A stretch of 64,000 nt of DNA from Selenomonas ruminantium subsp. lactilytica TAM6421 (GCF_000284095.1 NC_017068.1:1674001-1738000), one strand, 5' to 3'. Positions 27,583 to 36,820 are shown, numbered from the stretch's first letter. Made by a program: numbers and translations. The notes: a model not told the origin generated them from the sequence alone.

Positions 27583-28308
27583 TCACATGCGCTCTGCCAG
27601 CATATCCGCCGCCGCCAGAAGTCCTGCAATCATGGCACTGGGACGGGGCGGGCAACCGGGAATGTAAATATCCACAGGCACTACCTGATCAGCAGCGCCG
27701 ACGATGGCATAGCTGGCACCGTAGGTCTCGCCGCCTGCGGCACAGGCACCGCAGGCCATAACAAGGCGCGGTTCCGGCATGGCTTCATAGGACATGCGCA
27801 AAGCCTGCTCCAGGTTGCGCGTGACCACGCCTGTAACCATCAGCAGATCCGCGTGGCGCGGGCTGGCATCCACATGGACACCATAGCGGTGCAGATCATA
27901 GAGAGGATTGGACATAGCCCCCATCTCGAAGTCGCAGGCATTGCAGGAACCGGCGTCGAGATGACGCACATGGAGGCTGCGCCCCAATTTCTGCCGGATC
28001 ACTTCTGCCGTAACTTCAGCGGCCTCCTCCGTGATGACCGGCATGGCTTCCTCGCGGCTGTGGTGCAGGCTGCCCATGGCCCGTTCCACGCATCTGCCGC
28101 AGAAGATGCATTTTTTATAGTCAATCGCATAGCCCTGCTCATTATTAGCAGCGGCAAAGGCCCCTACCGGGCAGGCTTTGGCACAGGCCGCCCCCATGGC
28201 TGCAGTGCAGCTGCCGGTGATTTTCCCGCGGAAGCGTTCACTGCCGGTGAGGGAAATCTTTTCGGTGGCAATCTTGTCGCCTAATAATCGTTCTATTACC
28301 TTAAACAT
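27583..28308 (-). CDS. Hydrogenase small subunit fused to a ferredoxin domain (HyfH/HyfI-like)
   Basis: Fe-S electron-transfer subunit of a group-4 hydrogenase or related complex. The first ~80 residues are ferredoxin-like. The second motif is CIFCGRC but lacks its fourth Cys, and the first keeps the ACPVG Cys, so a single 4Fe-4S cluster is likely. The rest is the NuoB/HyfI-like small subunit with GSCNACDFEM, MACGACAAGG and PGCPPRPSAM, giving the four proximal-cluster Cys. It combines what E. coli encodes as HyfH and HyfI. It is the last gene of the six-gene operon. Confidence 0.85.
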   Translation of the reverse strand: MFKVIERLLGDKIATEKISLTGSERFRGKITGSCTAAMGAACAKACPVGAFAAANNEQGYAIDYKKCIFCGRCVERAMGSLHHSREEAMPVITEEAAEVTAEVIRQKLGRSLHVRHLDAGSCNACDFEMGAMSNPLYDLHRYGVHVDASPRHADLLMVTGVVTRNLEQALRMSYEAMPEPRLVMACGACAAGGETYGASYAIVGAADQVVPVDIYIPGCPPRPSAMIAGLLAAADMLAERM

Positions 28309-28323
28309 ATTCTCTCCTCACAC

Positions 28324-29856
28324 TTAACGGTCAATGCAGGCATAGCAAAGCTCAAAGCTCTTGTTGATCAGCGGGAAATCCGGAATGATATCCCCCTGCA
28401 CCGCAATGGTCACAGCGGGCCAGTTGGGATAGGAAGCACTGCGGACAAAAATCCGGTCAATTTTGCCATCCTGCAGGGCCACGAACTGGAAGTTGCTGCC
28501 CCGGGCCGATTCGCTGAGGCCCCAGTCATCGCCGCTTACTTTTGACCAATCAATCTGACAAGTCAGATTGACGGCGTCATTTGACTTGTCATTCTGGAGC
28601 ATGCCTATGAGCTGGCGCACAAGCTTAAAGGATTCCGTAAGTTCGGCAATGCGCACAGCAAGTCTTGCTGCCACATCACCAGTTTTTTCTGTGACCATAT
28701 TGAAGTCCAGTTCCGGATACAGGCCGTAGGCAAAGTCCTTGCGGCTGTCATGGGCAAAGCCCGAAGCGCGGGCGCCCACGCCCACCATGGCCAGATCCAC
28801 GGCCGTTTCCTTGCGCACAATACCGGTCGTGCGCACACGGTTCTGGAAGTTGGCCTGCTGGGCAAACATTTCCGTCAGGTCATTTACGCTGACCTCAGTC
28901 TTATCCATGATATCGGCAATATCCTTGCAGAGTGCACTACTGATATCCTGGCGCACGCCACCGGGAACGATCACGCCGCGCAGGAAACGGTTGCCCGCCA
29001 TGCGTTCCTGCAGGCGCATGAGCATTTCCTTCGTGCGGCCGCCGAGGCTGATGGCCGGATTGAAGCCCACACCGGCGGGAATATTGCCAAGGTCCCCCAC
29101 ATGGTTGGTGATGCGCTCGATTTCCATGAGCAGGGTGCGGATGATTTCCGCCCGCCGGGAGATTTTCACGCCGGCGATTTTCTCCACGGCCTGACAGAAA
29201 CTCCAGGTGTTGGCCACGGAGCAGGCACCGCAGATGCGCTCTACTACAGGCAATGCTTCATCCGGCGTCTTGCCTTCCATGATTTTTTCCAGACCACGAT
29301 GGGTATAGAACAGGCGCGCATCCAATTGCAGCATGGATTCACCGGCCTGACTGAAGCGGAAATGGCCCGGTTCGATAATGCCCGCATGGATGGGGCCAAC
29401 GGGTACTTCATAGACGCCCTCGCCCCTTGCCACGCTCATATCCATGCGGCGGCTGCCATGGACATCTGCATCTTTTTCCACAGACTTGCGCAGAGGATAA
29501 AAGCCCTCCGGGAAGGTATCATGGAGCACCAACGGCCGCGGATCGGGATGCCCCTGGGGCACAATGCCGAACATATCCTGAATTTCCCGTTCATACCAGG
29601 CAGCAGCCGGGAGCACGCTGGTCAGAGATTCATAGCACAGGGACTCCCCTTCGCCGAACACGGCCTTGACCGCTTCCATCTTATGCTCAGCGAGATTTTC
29701 AAACACCGCGTAAATGGCATAGCCCTTCACCGCGGGATTTTCCGTTTCATCCCGGCCAAACATGGCCGTCAATGGATTCTTGCCGCCATTGGACAGGATA
29801 TTGGCGGTGCCCCGGAAATTTTCCGGCTTGACCACTTTTAACGTCCAATCTGCCAT
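28324..29856 (-). CDS. Group-4 hydrogenase-type large subunit (HyfG/HycE/EhrL-like)
   Basis: A 510-residue fusion of a NuoC-like N-terminal domain (YEREIQDMFGIVP) and a NuoD/hydrogenase large domain (from about residue 170). The Cys pairs that hold Ni-Fe in group-4 enzymes are kept as RICGAC and, at the very C-terminus, ELCYACIDR. The usual His after the first pair and the DP before the second are missing. It could be an active hydrogenase or an Ehr-type relative. The start is the ATG at 29856 overlapping the upstream stop (TGATG), with GGGAGG 9 bases away. Two TGAC-NN-GTCA palindromes encode a variable loop. Confidence 0.85.
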   Translation of the reverse strand: MADWTLKVVKPENFRGTANILSNGGKNPLTAMFGRDETENPAVKGYAIYAVFENLAEHKMEAVKAVFGEGESLCYESLTSVLPAAAWYEREIQDMFGIVPQGHPDPRPLVLHDTFPEGFYPLRKSVEKDADVHGSRRMDMSVARGEGVYEVPVGPIHAGIIEPGHFRFSQAGESMLQLDARLFYTHRGLEKIMEGKTPDEALPVVERICGACSVANTWSFCQAVEKIAGVKISRRAEIIRTLLMEIERITNHVGDLGNIPAGVGFNPAISLGGRTKEMLMRLQERMAGNRFLRGVIVPGGVRQDISSALCKDIADIMDKTEVSVNDLTEMFAQQANFQNRVRTTGIVRKETAVDLAMVGVGARASGFAHDSRKDFAYGLYPELDFNMVTEKTGDVAARLAVRIAELTESFKLVRQLIGMLQNDKSNDAVNLTCQIDWSKVSGDDWGLSESARGSNFQFVALQDGKIDRIFVRSASYPNWPAVTIAVQGDIIPDFPLINKSFELCYACIDR

Positions 29857-31346
29857 CAGCACACACCTCCCAATACAATTTTCGCCGCCGCCTTCAGCAT
29901 GGTCCCCACAAAGGGAATCTCATCGGCAAAGGCACTGATTACGCCACTGGCAGCCAGCAACAGGAACAACACGGCACTGTCCAGTCGGCCCATAAGTTCG
30001 CCTGCCGACTTGCGGGTAGGCTTGCCCCCCAGCATGCGCATGGCGTGATAGAGAATACCAATCAGCATACCGGCCAGCAGTACCAAGGCCAGGATGCCCA
30101 AATAAGGATGCTTTGCCTGGAAGAAGCTGGCGATGATGTAGAACTTGCTGAAGAACACACCCATGGGCGGCATGCCCAGGATGCCCACGATACCCAGCAG
30201 CCAGAACATCGCCGTCTTTGGTGCCTGCTGCATCATGCCGTGGATGCGCATCATATTCTTCGTGGCATAGGTTTCCATAATGGTGCCGGCCGTATAGAAC
30301 AGCATGTATTTGACCAAAGCATGGTTGAACATATGCAGCAGGGATGCCTCTGCCGCCATGGGCATGAAGAGGCCAAAGCCTGCAGCCAGCAGGCCGAAGT
30401 TTTCCATGGAGGAATAAGCCAGCATGCGCTTCACATCACGCTGCACCACCACGAAAGGCACCGCCAGCGCAATGGTCAGCAGACCAAAGCCCACGTACAT
30501 GGAGCTGATGAAGTCCAGCCCCACTACGGGCGTCACGATGGCCGTGGCCCGCAGGAGCACATAGAGGGCGCAGATGCAGAGCGCACCGGACAGCAGGCCG
30601 CTGGTCAGCGCCGGTGCTTCGGAGTGAGCATCAGGCAGCCAGGCATGCATGGGGGCCAGACCGATCTTCGTGCCATAGCCCACAAACAGGAAGCAGAATG
30701 CCAGCTTTGCGACTTCCGGGTCCAGCATCTGCGCATGGATTGCCATGAATTCCCAGTTCAAGGGCAGGATATCCCCCATGGCCTGCAACTGGCCATAGTA
30801 CAGGATGATCGTGCCCAGAAGCGCCAGACAGATGCCCACGGTGCAGACCATGACGTATTTCCAGGCTGCTTCCAAGGAAGTACGGGTGAATTTGAATGCC
30901 ACCAGCAAGGCTGAAACCAATGTGGTAGCTTCAATGGTCACCCACATCAAACCTAAGCTGTCCACCGTCACCACCAGCATCATGGTCCAGACAAAGATAT
31001 GGGACAGGGCATAGAAACGGCCTTCCAGATGGGTGAAGCGCCGCAGATAACCATAGCGGATATTGGTATCACGCTCCAAGTAAGCCTTGCTCGTCCATGC
31101 AAAGGCCAGATAAAGCGCACCGACAATCAAGAGCATCCAGATGCTCAGGGCGTCCACATAGAAAAAGCCCTGTTTGATGGGTTCTTCCGGATGCAGGGAA
31201 AAGTTCAGCCCCAGATCCAGAATCAGCCCGAAGACCACCGTAGCGGTCAGCCGGTCGGCAATGTGCAGGAGCTTCAGCCCCAGCACCCCCGTGGCTGCCA
31301 CCGCCGCAAAGAGCAGCGGCAGTCCCAGTATATAATAAAGTTCCAT
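29856..31346 (-). CDS. hyfF: Proton-translocating membrane subunit, HyfF/NuoN-like
   Basis: A 496-residue antiporter-like subunit with about 14 membrane helices. The proton_antipo_M signature is visible (TKIGLAPMHAWLPDAHSEAPALTSGLLSG), with MLAYSSMENFGLLAAGFGLF and a Lys/His-bearing central helix (MFNHALVKYMLFYTAG). It would pump protons or sodium ions, driven by electron flow through the hydrogenase-like arm. It sits between hyfE and the large subunit, the order seen in hyf operons. Confidence 0.88.
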   Translation of the reverse strand: MELYYILGLPLLFAAVAATGVLGLKLLHIADRLTATVVFGLILDLGLNFSLHPEEPIKQGFFYVDALSIWMLLIVGALYLAFAWTSKAYLERDTNIRYGYLRRFTHLEGRFYALSHIFVWTMMLVVTVDSLGLMWVTIEATTLVSALLVAFKFTRTSLEAAWKYVMVCTVGICLALLGTIILYYGQLQAMGDILPLNWEFMAIHAQMLDPEVAKLAFCFLFVGYGTKIGLAPMHAWLPDAHSEAPALTSGLLSGALCICALYVLLRATAIVTPVVGLDFISSMYVGFGLLTIALAVPFVVVQRDVKRMLAYSSMENFGLLAAGFGLFMPMAAEASLLHMFNHALVKYMLFYTAGTIMETYATKNMMRIHGMMQQAPKTAMFWLLGIVGILGMPPMGVFFSKFYIIASFFQAKHPYLGILALVLLAGMLIGILYHAMRMLGGKPTRKSAGELMGRLDSAVLFLLLAASGVISAFADEIPFVGTMLKAAAKIVLGGVC

Positions 31347-31354
31347 AAACTACC

Positions 31355-31981
31355 TCAGCCCTTCAATTTTCTCATTACCGTCGTATCCGTGGTCATAAAG
31401 GAAAGACTCATGCGATTGGTCAGGATTACCAGTACCACCACGGCAATCAATACATCCAGGAACACGCCCAGCTCCACCACCAGCGGCAGTCCTTCTGTGA
31501 TGATCAAACCTAAGAGATAAATGCCGTTCTCCAGCGTGATCAGGCCGCAGATCTGCAGGATGGCGCGCTTGCGCATAACCATCAGGGCCAGCCCCATCAT
31601 GATCATCATGATGGTGGCGGCAAAGATATCCTGCTGCATGGGGTCCAGCATGAAACGATTGCCCAGCACATAGCCGAAAACCAGGAAAGCTGCCGCAGCC
31701 ATGGTGGAATAGTTCACATTGATATCGGAAAAGATTTCCCGCTCATCGGTAATGCGTTTGATGAGTTTCAGCATCGCCGTGGGAATGAAGATGACCTTTA
31801 CCCCCAGCGTCAACACAAAGGGAATCAGGGCATGCATCAGGCCATGATTGAGGCCGGCCAGCAGGCAGGCACAGGCCACGATCACCGACTGGGCCATCAG
31901 CGCCACCACCGAGCGGCGCAGCTCCATCACACGGGTCTGCACAAAGACCACAAAGAGGAGCAAAACTACCAAATATTCCAT
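31355..31981 (-). CDS. hyfE: Membrane subunit HyfE-like
   Basis: A 208-residue polytopic protein with about 7 helices, corresponding to HyfE (a fusion resembling NuoK plus extra helices). ERNG-like wording is absent, but ITLENGIYLLGLIITEGLPLVVELGVFLDVLIAVVV is the family's strongest stretch and carries the conserved Glu residues. GGAGG precedes the start. It is part of the six-gene membrane complex. Confidence 0.83.
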   Translation of the reverse strand: MEYLVVLLLFVVFVQTRVMELRRSVVALMAQSVIVACACLLAGLNHGLMHALIPFVLTLGVKVIFIPTAMLKLIKRITDEREIFSDINVNYSTMAAAAFLVFGYVLGNRFMLDPMQQDIFAATIMMIMMGLALMVMRKRAILQICGLITLENGIYLLGLIITEGLPLVVELGVFLDVLIAVVVLVILTNRMSLSFMTTDTTVMRKLKG

Positions 31982-31991
31982 TTTCTCCTCC

Positions 31992-32867
31992 TTACTGTGC
32001 GATAATGGCTACGGCCAGCATGATAACCGCCGCCGACAGATAAACACGGACTTTGAACAGGCGCATCTTATTGTTGAGGATTTCTACCAGACCAATCAGG
32101 AGCGCACTCAGCAGAACCTTCACCGCAATGGGCAAAGGCAGGGGCAGATACAAATTGCCGAAAAGCACCAGGAAGGACAGCATCTTAAGCATGCTGCCCA
32201 GATGGATATAGCTTAACAGGCGTCCGGAATATTCCAGCGTCATGCACTCGTGAATCATCGTGAGCTCCAGATGGGTGTCGGGGTTATCCACCGGCAGGCG
32301 GCTGTTTTCCGCCAGCATCACCAGGAAGAATGCCACGCCACCCAGCACCGCCGGCACGGTGAAATAGAAGGCATTGTAGTCAATGACCATCTGGGAGAGC
32401 ATCGTGGAGCCATAGCGGGAAGCGTTCAGCAGGATGGCCAGCATCACCGCCGGTTCCACCAATACGGAAATATAGATCTCGCGGGAACCGCCCATACCGC
32501 CAAAGGCCGTGGCCGAATCCATCGAGGCCAGTGTCATGAAGAAGCGACCGAGCGCCAGCACATAGACGAACACAAAGGCATCACCGAAACGGATATTGCC
32601 CGTAAGCAGCCCCGGCAGCATCATCGCCGCCATGATGCTGGTCACCAGATAGACGATTGGTGCAGCCAGGAATACCCAGCTCGTATACTTCGTCACAATG
32701 ACGGGTTTGCGCCACCATTTCCAGAGGTCGAAATACTCCTGGAAGATGCTGGCCCCCTGCCGCTTCTGCAAAAATGCCTTCGTCTTGTTGACAATCCCGG
32801 CAATCAGGGGAGCACAGGCCAGTAAAATCAGGGCCTGCAGCGCCGCATTATAGAAACTCAAGGCCAT
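31992..32867 (-). CDS. hyfC: Membrane subunit HyfC/NuoH-like
   Basis: A 291-residue complex I subunit 1-type protein with about 8 helices. LIAGIVNKTKAFLQKRQGASIFQEYFDLWKW is the conserved N-terminal loop facing the Fe-S arm, and LPVDNPDTHLELTMIHE is the classical NuoH/HycD signature that couples to the large subunit. It lies between hyfB and hyfE. Confidence 0.9.
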   Translation of the reverse strand: MALSFYNAALQALILLACAPLIAGIVNKTKAFLQKRQGASIFQEYFDLWKWWRKPVIVTKYTSWVFLAAPIVYLVTSIMAAMMLPGLLTGNIRFGDAFVFVYVLALGRFFMTLASMDSATAFGGMGGSREIYISVLVEPAVMLAILLNASRYGSTMLSQMVIDYNAFYFTVPAVLGGVAFFLVMLAENSRLPVDNPDTHLELTMIHECMTLEYSGRLLSYIHLGSMLKMLSFLVLFGNLYLPLPLPIAVKVLLSALLIGLVEILNNKMRLFKVRVYLSAAVIMLAVAIIAQ

Positions 32868-32870
32868 CTT

Positions 32871-34850
32871 TTACATCCCTCCCCAAATAAGCACAATGAC
32901 CATGGCAATCATGGTATAACCGATATAGAGGCGCACACTGCCCTGCTGCACGATGCGCAGGGTATCAGCCAATCTGACCACGATGTGTTCCAACGGACGA
33001 TAGAGACGGTCCGTGAACTGATCGGGAATCATCAGATTATAATGGAGCTTACGCCCAAAATAAGCATGATCCCGCTGCAGGAAGACGCGCTCGCGGCGGG
33101 GCTTCAGGATAAAGTCAAAGGCCCGGCGCAGGGGCTTGGAAAAACCCGTTGCCGTATACTGCTGGCGGCGGGTTGGCTCCGTGCCGCAGTTCCAGGTCAC
33201 ATCCTGATGGACAATGACCTTATGGCTGCCCATAGTCAACGCCAGCAGCGCAAACAGCAGCAGCCCAGCAATCATAATCAGCCAGGGATTGAAGACGGCT
33301 TCCGATTGGCCACCATTCCACCAAAGACCGATAAAGTCCCCGGCAGGAATAGCCAGCGGGCTCTCCACGAGAATCTGACGCATGGCATTGACCAGCGGCG
33401 CCGGCATCAAGCCTATGGCGATAATGGCCACAGCTTCCAGCCCCATGCCCAGAAGCATGGTAAAGGGCATCTCATGAGCCTTGAGCACGAGATTGGAACG
33501 GCGGCGGCCCAGGAAGGCCACACCATAGAGCCGCACAAAGCAGCCCAGCGCCAGGGCACCGGTCAGCCCCAGCAGGATAAAGGCAAAGATCACTAACAGG
33601 CGCAGTTCCGGGCTGCCCGCCTCAAAGGCCAGGGACATCATGCCCTGCAAGGTCAGCCATTCACCCACCAAACCTGCCGTAAAGGGCAGGGAAGCCAGAG
33701 ACATGGAACCAATCAACGTAAAGGCTGCCGTCCAGGGCATTTTCTTCAGCAATCCGCCCAGCAGTTCCACATTGCGGGTGCCCGTGGCGTGCATGACTGC
33801 GCCGGCACTCATGAAGAGCAGGCATTTCATCAGGCTGTGGGCAACGGAATGCACCAGCACCGCCGTAAAGGCCACCACCGACAGATATGGCTTATCCATA
33901 GCCACCAGAAGCATACCGCAGCCAAAGGCAGCGAAGATAATGCCCATATTCTCCACCGAAGAATATGCCAGGATGCGCTTCATATCCTTTTCCATGGACG
34001 CATAGAGTACACCCAGGAAGGCGGAAATCAAGCCGATTACCATTACAATCAGGCCATAGGCAAAAACATCAGCCCCGATGAATTCAAAAACGAAGCGGCC
34101 GAAACCGTAGACCGCCACTTTCAGCATCACGCCGCTCATGAGCGCCGACACATGGGATGGCGCCGCCGGATGGGCATTGGGCAGCCAGACATGCAGCGGC
34201 ATCAGACCGGATTTCAGGGCAAAGCCTGTAAAGGCACAGCCAAAGGCGATATGCTTCATGACTGGCGAAAGTTCACTATGCGCTAAATCCACAAAGGCAA
34301 AGCTCTCCGCTCCGCTGCCTAAAATATAGAAGGCCACCAGAATGGCCGCCGTGCCCAGATGCGTCATGACCATATACTGATAGGCCGCACTCACCACCTG
34401 CTTCTTCTCACTCTCGTGATTGACCAGCAGGAATGATACCAGTGCCATGACTTCCCAGGCCAGGATAAAGGTAAAGGCATCGCCAGCCAGTACCACCAGC
34501 ACCATGGAGCCTAAGAACAGGTTCCAAAGTCCTGCCAGCTGCCGGATGCGGGCACCTAAGTATCCCCGGCCGTAGCCCAGACCATAGATGCTCACTGCCG
34601 TCCCCGAAAGGCCGATGATCAGCAGGAAAGCTGCAGCCCAGCCATCCACCACCAATGAATAACGGCCCAGCTGCCAAAGGCCGCCAGTGCCCAGCCCCAT
34701 TTCCAGCAGGGACAGGCCCAACACCATAAGGCTGGCCACAGCCGCCAGCCCCATGGATACATAATGGGCAGCCAGTTCCAGCCGTTTTGGCCAGACCAGT
34801 GCCAAAGTGCCGAGGCCATAAAGCCCCAGCGCCCCCATAAATGATTCCAT
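32871..34850 (-). CDS. hyfB: Proton-translocating membrane subunit, HyfB/NuoL-like
   Basis: First gene of the hydrogenase-like operon: 659 residues with about 16 membrane helices. FALKSGLMPLHVWLPNAHPAAPSHVSALMSG and ILAYSSVENMGIIFAAFGCG are the proton_antipo_M motifs. The start is the ATG at 34850, 5 bases after GGGAGG, rather than the ATG at 34874. It contributes an ion channel. No formate dehydrogenase or maturation genes are nearby, so the electron donor is not shown by context. Confidence 0.9.
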   Translation of the reverse strand: MESFMGALGLYGLGTLALVWPKRLELAAHYVSMGLAAVASLMVLGLSLLEMGLGTGGLWQLGRYSLVVDGWAAAFLLIIGLSGTAVSIYGLGYGRGYLGARIRQLAGLWNLFLGSMVLVVLAGDAFTFILAWEVMALVSFLLVNHESEKKQVVSAAYQYMVMTHLGTAAILVAFYILGSGAESFAFVDLAHSELSPVMKHIAFGCAFTGFALKSGLMPLHVWLPNAHPAAPSHVSALMSGVMLKVAVYGFGRFVFEFIGADVFAYGLIVMVIGLISAFLGVLYASMEKDMKRILAYSSVENMGIIFAAFGCGMLLVAMDKPYLSVVAFTAVLVHSVAHSLMKCLLFMSAGAVMHATGTRNVELLGGLLKKMPWTAAFTLIGSMSLASLPFTAGLVGEWLTLQGMMSLAFEAGSPELRLLVIFAFILLGLTGALALGCFVRLYGVAFLGRRRSNLVLKAHEMPFTMLLGMGLEAVAIIAIGLMPAPLVNAMRQILVESPLAIPAGDFIGLWWNGGQSEAVFNPWLIMIAGLLLFALLALTMGSHKVIVHQDVTWNCGTEPTRRQQYTATGFSKPLRRAFDFILKPRRERVFLQRDHAYFGRKLHYNLMIPDQFTDRLYRPLEHIVVRLADTLRIVQQGSVRLYIGYTMIAMVIVLIWGGM

Positions 34851-34880
34851 ACGTTCCTCCCTAAATATTATCATTGAATA

Positions 34881-34909
34881 AGTATAGTAACTTTGCTAGT
34901 ATACTACAA
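34881..34909 (-). promoter_or_regulatory. Promoter of the hydrogenase-like operon
   Basis: TTGTAG (34904-34909) and TATACT (34881-34886) with a 17-base spacer, 31 bases ahead of the hyfB-like start. Confidence 0.55.
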
Positions 34910-34940
34910 ACATCTCTATCTGAAAAGAGTCTGTAAGCAA

Positions 34941-34968
34941 AAAAGCCTCCCCCGAGGGGGAGGCTTTT
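34941..34968 (-). terminator. Terminator of the ldc operon
   Basis: AAAAGCCTCCCCC pairs with GGGGGAGGCTTTT over a 2-base loop and continues into T6 on the minus strand. The stop codon of the small Nif11-like gene lies in the stem. Confidence 0.9.
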
Positions 34969-35152
34969 ATTCGTGCTCTTTCTGCATTGCTTCTATGCCC
35001 TGCTGAAACTCCTCCATGGTCAGGGTAAAGTAATCCAGCTCCTGCAAAATCCTGTAGACTTCCTGCTGGGATTTTGCTTCGTCCAGCTTTGCTTCCAAGG
35101 ATTCTTCCGTCAAAGCGTGGAACAGCATATGCTTGATTTCCTCAATATCCAT
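34967..35152 (-). CDS. Small Nif11-like protein coupled to lysine decarboxylase
   Basis: A 61-residue acidic helical protein. The stretch LTEESLEAKLDEAKSQQEVY followed by ILQELDYFTLTMEEFQQGIEAM has the shape of the Nif11 domain (a short helix, KL...A, then a Gly/Asp-aromatic turn and a final T-x-E-E/F helix). This resemblance is my reading, not a search. Its ATG overlaps the ldc stop (TAATG), so translation is coupled. It lacks the double-Gly cleavage site and Cys/Ser/Thr-rich core expected of a lantipeptide precursor, which argues for a regulatory or partner role with the decarboxylase. Confidence 0.6.
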   Translation of the reverse strand: MDIEEIKHMLFHALTEESLEAKLDEAKSQQEVYRILQELDYFTLTMEEFQQGIEAMQKEHE

Positions 35153-36333
35153 TATACAGCCGCCTTTTTCTTCACATCATCATCTTCCGTCAGACGGGCT
35201 GCATATTCCGGCTGGTCCTCAAAGATGATGGTGGGCGCCAGGTAGAAACCGTTGAAACGCGTAGCGCTGACGCTGGTATAGGAACCCATTTCCGTCACCA
35301 GCACCTTGTCCCCGATCTTGAGCTCCGGTGCCATGAAGTCGCGATAGAGCACATCGATGCCATCGCAGCTGGGGCCGCCGAAAGTCGAAGGTTTCTTATT
35401 CCCCTTGCCGAAGCAATGAAGCGGGTACGTCCAGTGGTCATACATGATGCCGGAGAAGCAGCCATAGATGCCTTCATCTAAGATATACCAAGGCTGCTCA
35501 CCACGGGTTTTCGTGCCGATAACCGATGTGACGAGGTTCACCGCCGTACCGCACATATAACGGCCCGGTTCCGTCCAAACAGCTGTATCCGGGAACAGGC
35601 GGTCGATCTGCTTGTTGATGGCTTCCATCATGGCCGCCAGATCCACATTGAGCCCCTTGGCATCGGGAACAGGGAAACCGCCGCCGATGTCGAGGTCAGT
35701 CAGGTGCATGCCCATTTCTTCCGCCTCATCAAAGAGCCTACGAGCCACCAGCAGGGCTTCCTCATAAGCCGCCGTAGACAGGGACTGGCTGCCCACATGG
35801 AAGCAAATCCCCATGGCATGCAGGCCAGCATCCTGCGCAGCCTTTAAAAGATCCAGCGCTTCTTCCACCGGCGCACCAAACTTCGTATTCAGATCCACCA
35901 AAGCTTTGTTGTTGCGCACGGCGATGCGCACCAGCACATCGGCTCCCGGCACAGCCTTGGCCATCTTGTCGATTTCCGACGGATCGTCGAAAGTAAACCG
36001 GCGGACATTGTAGTCAGCCGCAGCCTTGAGGCCACGGGCATCCTTTACCGGATTGGCATATATCATCTGGGAACCATCTACGCCCAATTCATGGAGGATC
36101 TCCATCTCCCCGGCAGAGGCCACATCAAAGTGAGAACCAAGGCCAGCCAGCAGGGACAGTATTTCTGGCGTAGGATTCGCCTTCATGGCATAAAACACTC
36201 CCGCCCGCGGCAAATGACGGCGCATAAACTGGTAGTTTTCCTCAACCTTGTCCAGTGAAGCCACCAAAAAGGGCGTCGGGATACGCTTGGCAAGCGTTTT
36301 TACTTCTTTTTCGCTAAGTCTGAAATTTTTCAT
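35152..36333 (-). CDS. ldc: Lysine/ornithine decarboxylase
   Basis: PLP enzyme of fold III that makes cadaverine from lysine and putrescine from ornithine; in Selenomonas cadaverine is bound covalently to peptidoglycan. The 393 residues from the ATG at 36333 put the PLP lysine at position 51 (YAMKANP), with A44-G45-V46, P54 and S322-C323-D324, the positions reported to set dual specificity in the S. ruminantium enzyme. FHVGSQ, DIGGGFP and EPGRYM complete the active site. The frame extends upstream to 36375, but those 14 residues are not part of the known protein. An antizyme-like control by ribosomal protein L10 is known for S. ruminantium. Confidence 0.97.
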   Translation of the reverse strand: MKNFRLSEKEVKTLAKRIPTPFLVASLDKVEENYQFMRRHLPRAGVFYAMKANPTPEILSLLAGLGSHFDVASAGEMEILHELGVDGSQMIYANPVKDARGLKAAADYNVRRFTFDDPSEIDKMAKAVPGADVLVRIAVRNNKALVDLNTKFGAPVEEALDLLKAAQDAGLHAMGICFHVGSQSLSTAAYEEALLVARRLFDEAEEMGMHLTDLDIGGGFPVPDAKGLNVDLAAMMEAINKQIDRLFPDTAVWTEPGRYMCGTAVNLVTSVIGTKTRGEQPWYILDEGIYGCFSGIMYDHWTYPLHCFGKGNKKPSTFGGPSCDGIDVLYRDFMAPELKIGDKVLVTEMGSYTSVSATRFNGFYLAPTIIFEDQPEYAARLTEDDDVKKKAAV

Positions 36334-36395
36334 AACACAACCCATTCCGATAATAAATTTAAGATGAATTGACAACTGTTCATCTCATAGGCTTC

Positions 36396-36424
36396 ATTGT
36401 AATATAAATGAAGGCAATTAACAA
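36396..36424 (-). promoter_or_regulatory. ldc promoter
   Basis: TTGTTA (36419-36424) and TACAAT (36396-36401) with a 17-base spacer on the minus strand, 62 bases before the ldc start. Confidence 0.5.
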
Positions 36425-36472
36425 TATAAAATCGAAATAAAAAATTTTTTCCAGGCTGTCAAGTAAAAATAC

Positions 36473-36501
36473 TTGCACCCCCCTGCTTTTTGTGCTAAAA
36501 T
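36473..36501 (+). promoter_or_regulatory. rpmB promoter
   Basis: TTGCAC (36473-36478) and TAAAAT (36496-36501) with a 17-base spacer. Confidence 0.6.
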
Positions 36502-36556
36502 ACCATTATTGTGTGTTGGGAGCAGTTGGCTCCCACAGGTTAAGGAGGTGTAACAC

Positions 36557-36748
36557 ATGGCAAGTGTTTGCGAAATCTGCGCGAAAGGCGAACTGTCTGG
36601 CAACAATGTCAGCCATTCCCATCTGAAGACGAGACGCACTTGGAAGCCGAACATCCAGCGTGTACGCGCTGTCGTTGAAGGCGAAGTTAAGCGTGTCAAC
36701 GTCTGCACGCGTTGCCTGCGTTCTGGTAAGGTTCAGCGTGCCCTTTAA
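36557..36748 (+). CDS. rpmB: 50S ribosomal protein L28
   Basis: A 63-residue large-subunit protein. It is the Cys-containing (C+) form: CEIC near the N-terminus and CTRC near the C-terminus would bind zinc. SHSHLKTRRTWKPNIQRVR is the family core. AAGGAGG lies 7 bases before the ATG. It is a single gene with its own promoter and terminator, divergent from ldc. Confidence 0.97.
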   Translation: MASVCEICAKGELSGNNVSHSHLKTRRTWKPNIQRVRAVVEGEVKRVNVCTRCLRSGKVQRAL

Positions 36749-36782
36749 TTTGCGCATAATATCACCAAAAGCTGATATATCA

Positions 36783-36820
36783 TAAAATAACCCTATCGCG
36801 GTTGCGGTAGGGTTATTTTA
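36783..36820 (+). terminator. rpmB terminator
   Basis: TAAAATAACCCTA...TAGGGTTATTTTA, a 13-bp stem extended by CGC/GCG inner pairs and ending in a T-rich stretch. Confidence 0.85.
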
